A program made the translations under genes and the position numbers. 64,000 bases of DNA, taken from NCBI GenBank assembly GCA_030696085.1, contig JAUYNL010000062.1, positions 1 through 64,000 of the forward strand, read 5' to 3'. The DNA comes from Luteolibacter sp. (GTDB lineage: Bacteria; Verrucomicrobiota; Verrucomicrobiia; Verrucomicrobiales; Akkermansiaceae). Below are positions 35,734-43,437 of the stretch, in pieces (position 1 is the stretch's first letter; each line of letters begins with the position of its first letter). The notes under the pieces were generated by a model. That model ran no database searches, was not told where the DNA came from, and was given only the letters and a program-made list of their open reading frames with translations.

Positions 35734-36042
35734 CTATCCACCCTTGTAGAGCGTCCTGCCCTGGACTTCCACGCGGTCGATGATGGCCACGATCGCGGCA
35801 TCGACGGGAATCAGCTTGAGTCCCTGCGCGGCACGGGCCGAGCTGCCCTGGCAGAAAAGCACCAGCTCACCTTCGCCAGCACCTACCGTATCGATGGCAA
35901 CGATGGTGTTCTGGCCGTCCTTGAACTTGGACGGATCCTTGTCGTCGATGAGCTTGGGACGGAGAAGGAGCAGTTTTCTTCCGACCATCAGCTCGTCTTT
36001 TTTCGTGGAGACGACTTGCCCTATGACTTCTGCGAGGAACAT
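35734..36042 (-). CDS. BMC vertex protein, EutN/CcmL family (BMC-P), copy 3
   Basis: 102 residues from ATG at 36042, chosen because MFLAEVIGQVVSTKKDE is the family start. Central IVAIDTVGAGEGELVLFCQGSSA is the classic EutN motif. It follows the long inverted repeat at 36062-36126 and precedes the aldehyde dehydrogenase gene. Forms pentamers at the shell vertices. Confidence 0.94.
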   Translation of the reverse strand: MFLAEVIGQVVSTKKDELMVGRKLLLLRPKLIDDKDPSKFKDGQNTIVAIDTVGAGEGELVLFCQGSSARAAQGLKLIPVDAAIVAIIDRVEVQGRTLYKGG

Positions 36043-36061
36043 GGATGTGGTGGATGATGAG

Positions 36062-36126
36062 GCACGGGTCATGAGCCATGAGTGCCCGGGATGGCACTAC
36101 CCATGACCCGCTGACTCATGACCCGT
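36062..36126. repeat. Nested inverted repeat in the BMC operon between hexamer and pentamer genes
   Basis: Outer arms at 36062-36074 and 36114-36126 are a perfect 13-bp inverted repeat (CACGGGTCATGAG/CTCATGACCCGTG). Inside are a second 6-bp stem (AGTGCC/GGCACT) and an extra copy of CATGACCCG. It fills most of the 95-bp gap between a BMC-H gene and a BMC-P gene. It could protect or process the mRNA and so set shell-protein ratios, or be a REP-like genomic repeat. Confidence 0.85.
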
Positions 36127-36137
36127 GACCTTGACTC

Positions 36138-36446
36138 TTACTTGCGTGCGGCGCGGGCGGCGGCACCGGCATCCTTGGGAAGAACACCTTCGATGGCGTC
36201 GTCCGGACGGGCGATGACGTGGGCGCTGATGACCTCTCCGGATTCGGAGGCGGCGGCGGCGCCGGCGTCGAGCGCGGCTTTGACTGCGGCGACATCGCCG
36301 GAGACGACTGCGTTGCACATTGCGTTTCCGATTTGCTTCATCGGTCCGACGAGTTCGACGTTTGCGGATTTGAGCATCGCGTCAACGCCGACGACGAGAC
36401 AGGCGAGGCCACGGGTTTCGAGGAGTCCAACTGCTTGTTTGGCCAT
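36138..36446 (-). CDS. BMC-H shell hexamer protein, copy A (102 aa)
   Basis: 102 residues, single Pfam00936-type domain: MAKQAVGLLETRGLACLVVG start, then KSANVELVG. The pore-loop position reads KQIGNAMCNAVVSGD, unlike the GSG of PduA-type hexamers, and places a Met/Cys near the pore. The C-terminal tail LPKDAGAAARAARK adds about ten basic residues. Forms hexagonal facets of the shell. Confidence 0.94.
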   Translation of the reverse strand: MAKQAVGLLETRGLACLVVGVDAMLKSANVELVGPMKQIGNAMCNAVVSGDVAAVKAALDAGAAAASESGEVISAHVIARPDDAIEGVLPKDAGAAARAARK

Positions 36447-36494
36447 GGTAGTATTTGTTTGGTGTGAGTTGTGAGAGATTGGAATGCTGGGCGC

Positions 36495-37670
36495 TTAGGA
36501 AAGTTTGCGATAAATCTCGCGGGCAAGAACGAGCTCCTCGTTCGCCGGGATGACGATGATTTTCACGGCTGAGTCGTCGCGGCTAATGACCGCTTCGGTG
36601 GCATGGCAGGCGGTGTTTTTAGCGGGATCCAAGTGGACGCCAAACGCCTCCAGGTCTTTGCAGACCGCAGCACGGGTCGCCGCGCGATTTTCGCCGATGC
36701 CAGCGGTGAAAACCAGGGAGTCAAGGCCGCCGAGTTCGATCAGAAAGGCACCGATCCAGTGACGGATCGAATGGATGAAGGCGTCGATGGCGAGCAGGGC
36801 GTCTGGATTTCCAGCGGCAGCAGCAGCGTCGATGTCGCGGATATCGTTGGAGACTCCGGAGAGGCCCAGCAGGCCGGACTCCTTCGTCAACTGTCGCTCG
36901 GCTTCTTCCAGTGTGATTCCCAGGGCTCGCATCGCATAAGGAATGGCACCGGCGTCGAGATCGCCAACGCGGTTGTTCTGCGGAAGCCCGCTTTGCGGTG
37001 AGAATCCCATGCTGGAACCGATGGCAACTCCGTTGCGGATGCCGGTCACGGAACTTGATCCGCCGAGATGGCAGGAAACGACGCGGAGCGGTTTTCCGTC
37101 AACCTGCAGCGGTCCGTCCTGATAGAGGCGGCGGGCGATCTTGGCCACGTCTTCGCGTCCGCAGAGTTCGGCGGAACGCTCGGCGATGAACTTGTGACTC
37201 GCACCGTGGAATCCATGGCGGCGGATGCCAATCTCACGCCAGGCTTTCGGGATGGCGTAGTGAGCCGATGCGGCGCTGGTCCATTGATAGAACGCAGTCT
37301 CGAACAGGGCGACGAGACGGGCATCAGGCAGGGATTTTTCAAACTGCCGGATGCCTGCCGCATACGGCGGATTGTGCGCCGGAGCGACGGCGGTGAAACC
37401 TTCGAGCGCGGCGATGACCTGCTGGCCGGCGATCACGCAGCCGCTGAGATCCTTGCCGAGCACTGTCTTGAATCCCACCGCTTCGATTTCGTCAGGGCTG
37501 GCAATGATGCCGTCCCTCTGAAGCGCGGATAGAGCATCATCAATCACCGCGGCGTAATCGGTCACTCGCTCGTAGCCGCCCTTGGCAATGACCTCGCCGC
37601 CGTTCCCATCCATGCGGAAGAGACGGTATTTGAACGAGGTGGAACCCAGGTTGGCGACGAGAATGAGCAT
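36495..37670 (-). CDS. ackA: BMC-associated acyl (acetate/propionate-type) kinase
   Basis: 391 residues, ASKHA-fold acetate kinase family; transfers phosphate from an acyl-phosphate to ADP. Conserved: Asn in NLGSTSFKYRLF, AHNPPYAAGI, His in RRHGFHGASH, NRVGDLDAGAI, GIGENRAATRAAV and Glu in ANEELVLARE. Odd: the usual HRVVHGG segment reads FKTVLGKD, removing the acyl-binding Arg, and the FDTAF Asp is Glu (FETAF). These changes suggest a different acyl group, probably lactyl-phosphate made by the PduL enzyme of this operon. No encapsulation peptide is evident. Confidence 0.88.
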   Translation of the reverse strand: MLILVANLGSTSFKYRLFRMDGNGGEVIAKGGYERVTDYAAVIDDALSALQRDGIIASPDEIEAVGFKTVLGKDLSGCVIAGQQVIAALEGFTAVAPAHNPPYAAGIRQFEKSLPDARLVALFETAFYQWTSAASAHYAIPKAWREIGIRRHGFHGASHKFIAERSAELCGREDVAKIARRLYQDGPLQVDGKPLRVVSCHLGGSSSVTGIRNGVAIGSSMGFSPQSGLPQNNRVGDLDAGAIPYAMRALGITLEEAERQLTKESGLLGLSGVSNDIRDIDAAAAAGNPDALLAIDAFIHSIRHWIGAFLIELGGLDSLVFTAGIGENRAATRAAVCKDLEAFGVHLDPAKNTACHATEAVISRDDSAVKIIVIPANEELVLAREIYRKLS

Positions 37671-37699
37671 TCTTCAAATATGAAATTTGAAATTCCAGA

Positions 37700-37978
37700 T
37701 CAGCCGATCCAGCCGCCGAGCTTCGACAGGTCGTCGTGCGGGCGCGGGATGACCTGCACGGAACTGACGGTGCCAAGCTTGGACGCGGCGGCGGCGGCGG
37801 CGTCCAGGCCGGCTTTCACTGCGGCGACATCACCAGTGAAGAAGCCGGTGACGAGGCCGGAGCCAATTTTTTCCCAGCCTGTCATTTTGATGTCTGCGGA
37901 TTTGAGAGCCGCGTCGGAGGCTTCAACCAAGGAGATGAAGCCCTTGGTTTCGATGATGCCGATTGCTTGTTTGGCCAT
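37700..37978 (-). CDS. BMC-H shell hexamer protein, copy B (92 aa)
   Basis: 92 residues from ATG at 37978. MAKQAIGIIETKGFISLVEA, KSADIKMTGWEKIGSGLVTGFFTGD: the GSG pore loop is of canonical PduA/EutM type, which passes small polar metabolites. Ends PHDDLSKLGGWIG. Lies 29 bp upstream of the acyl kinase gene. Confidence 0.95.
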   Translation of the reverse strand: MAKQAIGIIETKGFISLVEASDAALKSADIKMTGWEKIGSGLVTGFFTGDVAAVKAGLDAAAAAASKLGTVSSVQVIPRPHDDLSKLGGWIG

Positions 37979-38013
37979 GATGTTAGTGAGTTGTGAGTTG
38001 ATTGGATTGTAAA

Positions 38014-38286
38014 TCATGCGATGCCGAACTGGCTGAGGAGTTCCGGGTGCGGTCGGGCGATGACATGGGCGGCAACGAGCTCGCCGACGCGGCCGGCGGC
38101 TTCGGCCCCGGCATCAACAGCGGCTTTCACGCTACCGACGTCGCCTTTGACGAGAACGGTGAGGAAGGCCCCGCCGATCTGGATTTGGTTGATGATTTGG
38201 ACGTTGGCGGCTTTGGCCATTGCGTCAGTGGCTTCGACGCTGCCGACGTAGCCTTTGGTTTCGATCATGCCGAGTGCGGTGCTCAT
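38014..38286 (-). CDS. BMC-H shell hexamer protein, copy C (90 aa)
   Basis: 90 residues. MSTALGMIETKGYVGSVEAT, then KAANVQIINQIQIGGAFLTVLVKGD. The pore loop reads IGGAF, smaller and less polar than the GSG of copy B. Ends VIARPHPELLSQFGIA. Second gene of the operon, 33 bp after pduL. Confidence 0.95.
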   Translation of the reverse strand: MSTALGMIETKGYVGSVEATDAMAKAANVQIINQIQIGGAFLTVLVKGDVGSVKAAVDAGAEAAGRVGELVAAHVIARPHPELLSQFGIA

Positions 38287-38319
38287 GGTATTGGTTGGTG
38301 GTGTGGGATTGGATTGAGA

Positions 38320-39000
38320 TTATTTGATCAATTCGCAGAAAGTGTCGGGTTTGAGGCCGCAGGCATTGCCCTCGTCGGTGTCGATATGGACTTCGAGCTT
38401 GAACGACGGATCCACGCGGACGACGAGATTGTCGAAAGTCATGCCGAGCGGGCCATTGACCTTCAACTTCATGGTATCGAGATGTTTCACACCGTAGTAG
38501 GCGGCGTCATTTGGATGCATGTGGGCATGCGGCTGGGCGCGAATCACACCTTCCTCGAGCTGGAAATAACCGTTCGGGCCCATGAGCATGCATCCGGGGG
38601 TGCCGGCGATGTCCCCGGACATGCGGACAGGAATATCGAATCCGAGGGCAATCGCGTCGGTATAGGCGAGCTCGACCTGATTGAGACTCCGGCAAGGACC
38701 GAGGATACGGAGGTTGGAAATAATCCTGCTGCGTGGGCCGATCAACGTGATGGACTCTTTCGCGGCGTATTGACCATCCTGATAGAGACCTTTCATCGGT
38801 GTGAGCTGGTGCCCGGGCCCGAAAAGCGCCTCCACAGCGGCCTGCGTGAGGTGGCAGTGGCGGGCCGATATATTGACCAGCAAAGCATTGGGTGCTTTCG
38901 ACGCAGCGGGCTGCGGCAAATTGAGTCTGGCGTAAACCTGCTCGCGGACGAGGTGTTCAACGACTGCGCGCGGTGTGGGTTGGAGAATCGGTGCGGCCAT
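38320..39000 (-). CDS. pduL: Phosphate acyltransferase of the BMC (PduL family)
   Basis: 226 residues from ATG at 39000, first gene of the operon. The N-terminal PTPRAVVEHLVREQVYARL is an amphipathic encapsulation-type helix. Two PduL domains follow with Zn ligands RHCHLT and QPHAHMHPNDA, plus LEVHIDTDEGNACG. The enzyme swaps CoA for phosphate on lactyl-CoA (or propionyl-CoA), recycling CoA inside the shell. An upstream in-frame extension lies in AT-rich promoter sequence and is rejected. Confidence 0.94.
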   Translation of the reverse strand: MAAPILQPTPRAVVEHLVREQVYARLNLPQPAASKAPNALLVNISARHCHLTQAAVEALFGPGHQLTPMKGLYQDGQYAAKESITLIGPRSRIISNLRILGPCRSLNQVELAYTDAIALGFDIPVRMSGDIAGTPGCMLMGPNGYFQLEEGVIRAQPHAHMHPNDAAYYGVKHLDTMKLKVNGPLGMTFDNLVVRVDPSFKLEVHIDTDEGNACGLKPDTFCELIK

Positions 39001-39084
39001 CTGTGCAGGTCTTTTCAGCGGATAGGGTTGACAAGTCAAACAAAAATCAAGAAATATCCAAAAAAACAAAGAAAAACACAAACC
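39001..39084. promoter_or_regulatory. Divergent promoter/operator region between pduL and the DeoR gene
   Basis: 84-bp AT-rich spacer. TTGAC-AA-GTCAA at 39028-39039 is an inverted repeat that also contains a -35-like TTGACA for the rightward DeoR gene, with A/T-rich sequence (AAATAT at 39052-39057) at -10 distance. The repeat is a good candidate operator through which the DeoR protein could control itself and the BMC operon. Confidence 0.5.
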
Positions 39085-39846
39085 GTGCTCGCCATTGATC
39101 GACAACGCAGAATCATTGAGCTACTCCGCAAAGCCGGTTCGCTGCGGACCATGGACACTGCCGCCGAGCTCGGTGTCACGGATGAAACGGTGCGCAAGGA
39201 TTTCGAGTTGCTCGAAAAACGCGGTGAGTTGATCAGGACCCACGGCGGCGCGAGTGGTCCGCAGAGAATTCGTGAAGATCTGCCATTCATCGAACGGCAG
39301 GCGATCCGCCGCAATGAAAAGCAGGCCATCGCCCGTCTGGCGGCAGGCCGGATCCAAGCAAACGAAACCATCTTCCTGGATGCGAGTTCGACAGCCCTGA
39401 CGCTTGCCGGTTTTTTACCTGACCTGCCACTCACGATCCTAACCAACGCGCTGAACGTCTTCACCGCTCTGTCAGACCGTCCGAATCTCGATCTGATTTG
39501 CACTGGCGGCTTGTTCGACCCCAAATCCAAATCGTTCGTCGGCCTGACTGCGGAAAAATCACTGCAACGCTACAACATCCACCGCATGTTTTTCTCAGGA
39601 AACGGAATCCATCTCGAACGCGGAATCAGCGAAAGCAATGCCCGGCAGGCAGCCTTCAAGGAGAGAGTGGTGGCCAACTCCGAAGATGTGGTCTTTCTGG
39701 CGGATCACTCCAAGCTCGGGCAAAAAGCCGCCTTCTTTTTCGCCCAGATTGCGGACCTCGGGTGTCTCATCACCGACAGGGGAGCTGATCCCGAATTCAT
39801 TGAAACGCTGCAGGGGCGCGGTGTCGAGGTATTGCAGGGGGGCTGA
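39085..39846 (+). CDS. DeoR family transcriptional regulator of the BMC locus
   Basis: 253 residues from GTG at 39085, which sits at the family start (VLAIDRQRRIIELLRKAG). Winged helix with MDTAAELGVTDETVRKDFELLEKRGELIRTHGGA, then the sugar-phosphate-sensing DeoRC domain with IFLDASSTALTLAGFL and LADHSKLGQKAAF. Probably a repressor relieved by a fucose- or rhamnose-derived sugar phosphate. Divergent from pduL. Confidence 0.93.
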   Translation: MLAIDRQRRIIELLRKAGSLRTMDTAAELGVTDETVRKDFELLEKRGELIRTHGGASGPQRIREDLPFIERQAIRRNEKQAIARLAAGRIQANETIFLDASSTALTLAGFLPDLPLTILTNALNVFTALSDRPNLDLICTGGLFDPKSKSFVGLTAEKSLQRYNIHRMFFSGNGIHLERGISESNARQAAFKERVVANSEDVVFLADHSKLGQKAAFFFAQIADLGCLITDRGADPEFIETLQGRGVEVLQGG

Positions 39847-39873
39847 TCCAGGGGCTTGCGCTTGTATGGAGAA

Positions 39874-39902
39874 TCAATGCCCCCCGGATCGAGGGGCATT
39901 GA
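39874..39902. terminator. Hairpin between the convergent DeoR and fucI genes
   Basis: 10-bp perfect stem (TCAATGCCCC/GGGGCATTGA) with a 9-nt loop, 27 bp after the DeoR stop. No T-tract on the plus strand; about 60 bp further on a short GATTTT/AAAATC palindrome marks the fucI stop. Likely a two-way terminator of these convergent genes. Confidence 0.55.
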
Positions 39903-39976
39903 AAGGGGCTGAGACCGCGGTGAACGTCAGGGTCGCAGCTATGGCGGGCGGACTCACCCGTTGGATTTTTGAAAAA

Positions 39977-41761
39977 TCAGATTTTCCCATACAACGGGCC
40001 GTAATTCGCACATGCCCGGAAATCAGCACCTTCCAAATCCGCAGTCCCGAACGCACTCCACGCGCTCGGACGGAAGACGCGGTCCTCGTCGATGTTGTGC
40101 ATGTAAACAGGAATGCGCAACATCGAGGCGAGCGTCAGGTAAAGATGACCGACGTGACCGCAGGTCATCACGCAGTGGTTCGCACCCCAATGGTTCATCA
40201 CTTCGTAGGCGCTGGTGAAGGCTCCCTTGCCGGTGAGAATCGGCGCGAACCAGGTGGTGGGCCAGGTCGGGTTCGTCCGTTGGTCGAGCGCGTCATGCAC
40301 GTCTTCCGGCAGATCCACGGTGTGGCCTTCCGCCACTTGCAGGACGGGGCCGATGCCACCGACGAGATTGAGCCGGATCATTGTGGCCGGCATGCCGCCG
40401 CGGGTGCGGTAACGGGTGCTGAGTCCGCCGCCGGGGAAATATTCGGTAATGGACGGATGCCATGTCGTCGCTTTGAGGCATTTATCAACTTCGTCTTCCG
40501 GGATTTCCCAGAAGGGTTTCATCGTGGCCGAGCCATCTTCGCTTTGTTGCTCGCCTGTGCCGTCGAGCGCCGCAGGGCCGGAGTTGATCAGGTGGAGGAT
40601 CCCGTCGCTGACAAGAGGGTGGCTGACTTTCCTGCCACTGGCCTTTTCAATGGCTTCGAGGCTCCAGTAGGTGCGGAGGTCGGCAAAGATTTGAGCGGTA
40701 TTTGTCAAAAGATGACCGAAGAGCATGCCCGCGCCGTTGAGCGAGTCGTTTTCGGTGGCGACGATGTACGGAGCACGCCTGCCATTCCAATCGAAGGAGG
40801 AATTCAGGATCGCTTCCAGGAAATCGCCGTTAGGAAAATGGTCGGTCCACTGGCGTTGGCCTTGGAACCCGGAGGCGATGGCGTTGTGGCCGTGAGCTTG
40901 TTCGCCGAGTCCCATTTCAGCCAGTTTGGGATTGCCGACCATCAGATCGCGGGCGATCAGCGCCATTTTCACGCTATCTTCCCATTCCCGGTCGATCTGT
41001 GCGCGACTTCGTGCGGTGGATGGCGAGTTGTAATCTTTCCCTTCCGGACAGTTTTTCTTCACCCATGCGAGGGCTTTCTTGTATTCCTCCGCGTCGTATT
41101 GACCCTTGCGCATGCGGCCGACGAACTCGGTCATGTCGATGGCTTCGACACGCATGCCCAACCATTTCTCCCACAATGCGGGATCCACGACCGAGCCGGC
41201 GATGCCCATCGAGGTGCCGCCCATCGAGAGGTAGCTCTTGCCACGCATCAAGGCGACGGCGAGTCCGCAACGGACAAATGTCAGGAGTTTGCCACGAACG
41301 TCGGGCGGAATTTCGGTGTCAGTGGCGGCTTGCACGTCTTTGCCGTAAATTCCGAAGGCGGGCAGGCCTTTTTGCGTATGCCCGGCCAATGCAGCGGCGA
41401 GATAGACCGCACCGGGGCGCTCGGTGCCGTTGAATCCCCAGATGGCTTTCGGCAAATGCGGATCCATATCCATCGTCTCGGAACCGTAGCACCAACACGG
41501 AGTGACGGTTAATGAGACGCCTACATTGGATAACCTGAACTTATCAGCGCAATCGGCGGCCTCTTTCACACCGCCGATGCAGGTGTCCGCGATGATACAC
41601 TCCACAGGCGAACCGTCCGGGTAGCACAGCTCGGCCGCGATCAATTCCGCGACCGCGAGGGCCTGCTGCATGGTCCGTTCTTCAAGTGACTCGCGAACGC
41701 CTCCAAGTCGGCCGTCAATGGCCGGCCGAATGCCGATTTTTGGATACGATGATGGTTTCAT
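39977..41761 (-). CDS. fucI: L-fucose isomerase
   Basis: 594 residues (E. coli 591). Converts L-fucose to L-fuculose with Mn. Metal ligands match E. coli: Glu in [10 protein letters not shown], Asp in FADLRTYWS, His in [10 protein letters not shown]-terminal [11 protein letters not shown] and [12 protein letters not shown] fit. Cytoplasmic. Its presence, with no rhamnose isomerase here, points to L-fucose as the main substrate of the BMC pathway. Divergent from the AraC-type regulator. Confidence 0.96.
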   Translation of the reverse strand: MKPSSYPKIGIRPAIDGRLGGVRESLEERTMQQALAVAELIAAELCYPDGSPVECIIADTCIGGVKEAADCADKFRLSNVGVSLTVTPCWCYGSETMDMDPHLPKAIWGFNGTERPGAVYLAAALAGHTQKGLPAFGIYGKDVQAATDTEIPPDVRGKLLTFVRCGLAVALMRGKSYLSMGGTSMGIAGSVVDPALWEKWLGMRVEAIDMTEFVGRMRKGQYDAEEYKKALAWVKKNCPEGKDYNSPSTARSRAQIDREWEDSVKMALIARDLMVGNPKLAEMGLGEQAHGHNAIASGFQGQRQWTDHFPNGDFLEAILNSSFDWNGRRAPYIVATENDSLNGAGMLFGHLLTNTAQIFADLRTYWSLEAIEKASGRKVSHPLVSDGILHLINSGPAALDGTGEQQSEDGSATMKPFWEIPEDEVDKCLKATTWHPSITEYFPGGGLSTRYRTRGGMPATMIRLNLVGGIGPVLQVAEGHTVDLPEDVHDALDQRTNPTWPTTWFAPILTGKGAFTSAYEVMNHWGANHCVMTCGHVGHLYLTLASMLRIPVYMHNIDEDRVFRPSAWSAFGTADLEGADFRACANYGPLYGKI

Positions 41762-41899
41762 ATGAATGGCTAAATCGGATCGAGATATGGCAGCTTTGGC
41801 GGATTTGTCAGCTTGTTTATTCAGATATTATCGAAATCAATGGCACCACCGGCCCTGGCAATTCGGATTAGGCCGGCTGCATGATGATTCTATTCATCA
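41762..41899. promoter_or_regulatory. Divergent promoter region between fucI and the AraC-type gene
   Basis: 138-bp AT-rich spacer with the related phrases GCAGCTTTGG and TCAGCTTGTT about 20 bp apart, a possible AraC direct-repeat site. No clear palindrome. The AraC protein probably acts here. Confidence 0.4.
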
Positions 41900-42829
41900 A
41901 TGCATATTATTGTCTTGTCCCCGCATGTTGATTTGTGCTCAATCGCCGCCATGGAGCAAGTGCTGCCGGCCACCTCTTTCATCTCGCACGAGGTCGAATC
42001 GTCACGATTGTTTTTTCTCGATCCGATTGAGGATGAGAACTTCGCGGTGGTTTTCGGGGGATTTGAAAGATGCTCGGCGGACTACCGCATCGACCGCCGC
42101 GACTTTCCGTGGTATTCGCTGGAGTTCGTGAGTCACGGCACGGGTAGGCTCAGTTTGGGGGAAACCGACCAGAACTTGGTACCGGGCAGTTTTTACATTT
42201 ATGGGCCGTCCATTCCCCCTACGATAGAGACTTCGCCGGACAATCCGCTGGGAAAATTTTTTGTCGGATTCACAGGAAACGAGGTCGAATCGTTTCTTGA
42301 GCGCTATGACATGCGGCCCGGGTACTTTTCCCGCTGCGCCAAGGGCGAGCCGATCCGGCGCGCCTTCGACGCACTGATCGACCGTGGCAGCCGCAAATCC
42401 AAGCTCGCACGTCCACTGTGCGCCACCATCACCCGCCAACTGCTGCTCATGTGCCGCGACGATGCCGCGGATCCCGTCAGCACGGATACTCCCGCCTACG
42501 CAACCTACGCACGCTGCCGGGAGTTCATTGAGCGGAATTTCCTCACCAACTCCACGCTGGAAGCCATCGCCAAAGCCTGCGAAGTGGATGCCCCCTACTT
42601 CTGCCGTCTTTTCGCCCGCTTTCACGACGAGAGCCCCTATCAATTTCTAACCCGCCTGCGGATGGAGCACGCCTCGCGAATCCTCCTGGAATGCGACGCA
42701 TCCGTGAAATCCGTTGCCGCCTCGCTCGGGTTCAAGGACGCCTTCCATTTTTCCCGCGTTTTCAAATCGGTTCATCATGTCCCGCCGTCCCGTTTCCGTC
42801 AGTCCATGCATCCGCAGTGGCCAACTTGA
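41900..42829 (+). CDS. AraC family transcriptional regulator
   Basis: 309 residues. N-terminal cupin-like sensing domain (GTGRLSLGETDQNLVPGSFY, FFVGFTGNEVESFL), C-terminal double HTH: LEAIAKACEVDAPYFCRLFARFHDESP and VAASLGFKDAFHFSRVFKSVHHVPPSRFR. Probably an activator of fucI and of the mutarotase-fucosidase genes on fucose. A start at 41951 would trim 17 residues and cannot be excluded. Confidence 0.92.
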   Translation: MHIIVLSPHVDLCSIAAMEQVLPATSFISHEVESSRLFFLDPIEDENFAVVFGGFERCSADYRIDRRDFPWYSLEFVSHGTGRLSLGETDQNLVPGSFYIYGPSIPPTIETSPDNPLGKFFVGFTGNEVESFLERYDMRPGYFSRCAKGEPIRRAFDALIDRGSRKSKLARPLCATITRQLLLMCRDDAADPVSTDTPAYATYARCREFIERNFLTNSTLEAIAKACEVDAPYFCRLFARFHDESPYQFLTRLRMEHASRILLECDASVKSVAASLGFKDAFHFSRVFKSVHHVPPSRFRQSMHPQWPT

Positions 42830-42894
42830 ATGCGGATTGACGAACCCCGTTGCGACAGGATGATCACCACCAATATCCAAACCAATCCCACGCC

Positions 42895-43284
42895 ATGTTA
42901 AACACCGGTATCCTCAATCCACACATCCTCCATCTCATCGCACGCATCCGCCACACCAACACATTGGTGATTTCGGATTGGGCATTCCCCTTCTGGCCGG
43001 AAATCGAGACTGTAGATATCTCCCTCACACACGGGATTCCAACGGTGCCCGACGTGCTGGACCTGCTGACCCCCGTGTTCAAAATTGGCCGCATCTGGCA
43101 GGCCGACGAATTCGTGGCATCCAATACTCCGGAAACAATCGCGCGCTTTGCCGAATCCTTCGGACAAATCCCGCTCACCCGTGAGGCTCATGTCGAATTC
43201 AAAAAGCGCGTGCCGCATGCGATCGGCTTGATCCGAACCGGCGATCCCACTCCTTACGGGAATGTGATCATCGAGTCGGCTTGA
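42895..43284 (+). CDS. fucU: L-fucose mutarotase (RbsD/FucU family)
   Basis: 129 residues from ATG at 42895. RbsD/FucU fold with NPHILHLIARIRHTNTLVISD, HGIPTVPDVLDLL and a C-terminal RTGDPTPYGNVIIESA containing the Tyr-Gly-Asn of the family. It interconverts sugar anomers so that FucI receives alpha-L-fucose. Lies 65 bp after the AraC gene and 153 bp before the fucosidase. Confidence 0.9.
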   Translation: MLNTGILNPHILHLIARIRHTNTLVISDWAFPFWPEIETVDISLTHGIPTVPDVLDLLTPVFKIGRIWQADEFVASNTPETIARFAESFGQIPLTREAHVEFKKRVPHAIGLIRTGDPTPYGNVIIESA

Positions 43285-43390
43285 TCCGAAACGAGGTTCA
43301 GCCCATAGGGCCGTTGGCTGTCAACTGAGCGCGGCGTCACGATCTTGCATCGGTGGCGGATGATGCAACCCGCAGGATTCCGGGGGTGGC

Positions 43391-43409
43391 TTGACTTCCA
43401 TACTTGGAA
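43391..43409 (+). promoter_or_regulatory. Candidate promoter/operator of the fucosidase gene
   Basis: TTGACT (43391-43396) resembles a -35 box and merges with the inverted repeat TTCCA-TACT-TGGAA (43396-43409), 28 bp before the fucosidase start. An overlapping operator is plausible; the -10 box is not clear. Confidence 0.35.
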
Positions 43410-43437
43410 TCCGATGATTCCCGCAGAAATCGAATCC

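Noticed and set aside
33641-38286. Carboxysome or ethanolamine/propanediol BMC
   Set aside because: No RuBisCO, carbonic anhydrase, ammonia lyase or diol dehydratase; class II aldolase with PduL, aldehyde dehydrogenase and fucose genes fits the PV-type locus.
38320-39105. Longer pduL start at 39105
   Set aside because: It would translate the AT-rich divergent promoter and overlap the DeoR start; the ATG at 39000 begins the encapsulation-type helix.
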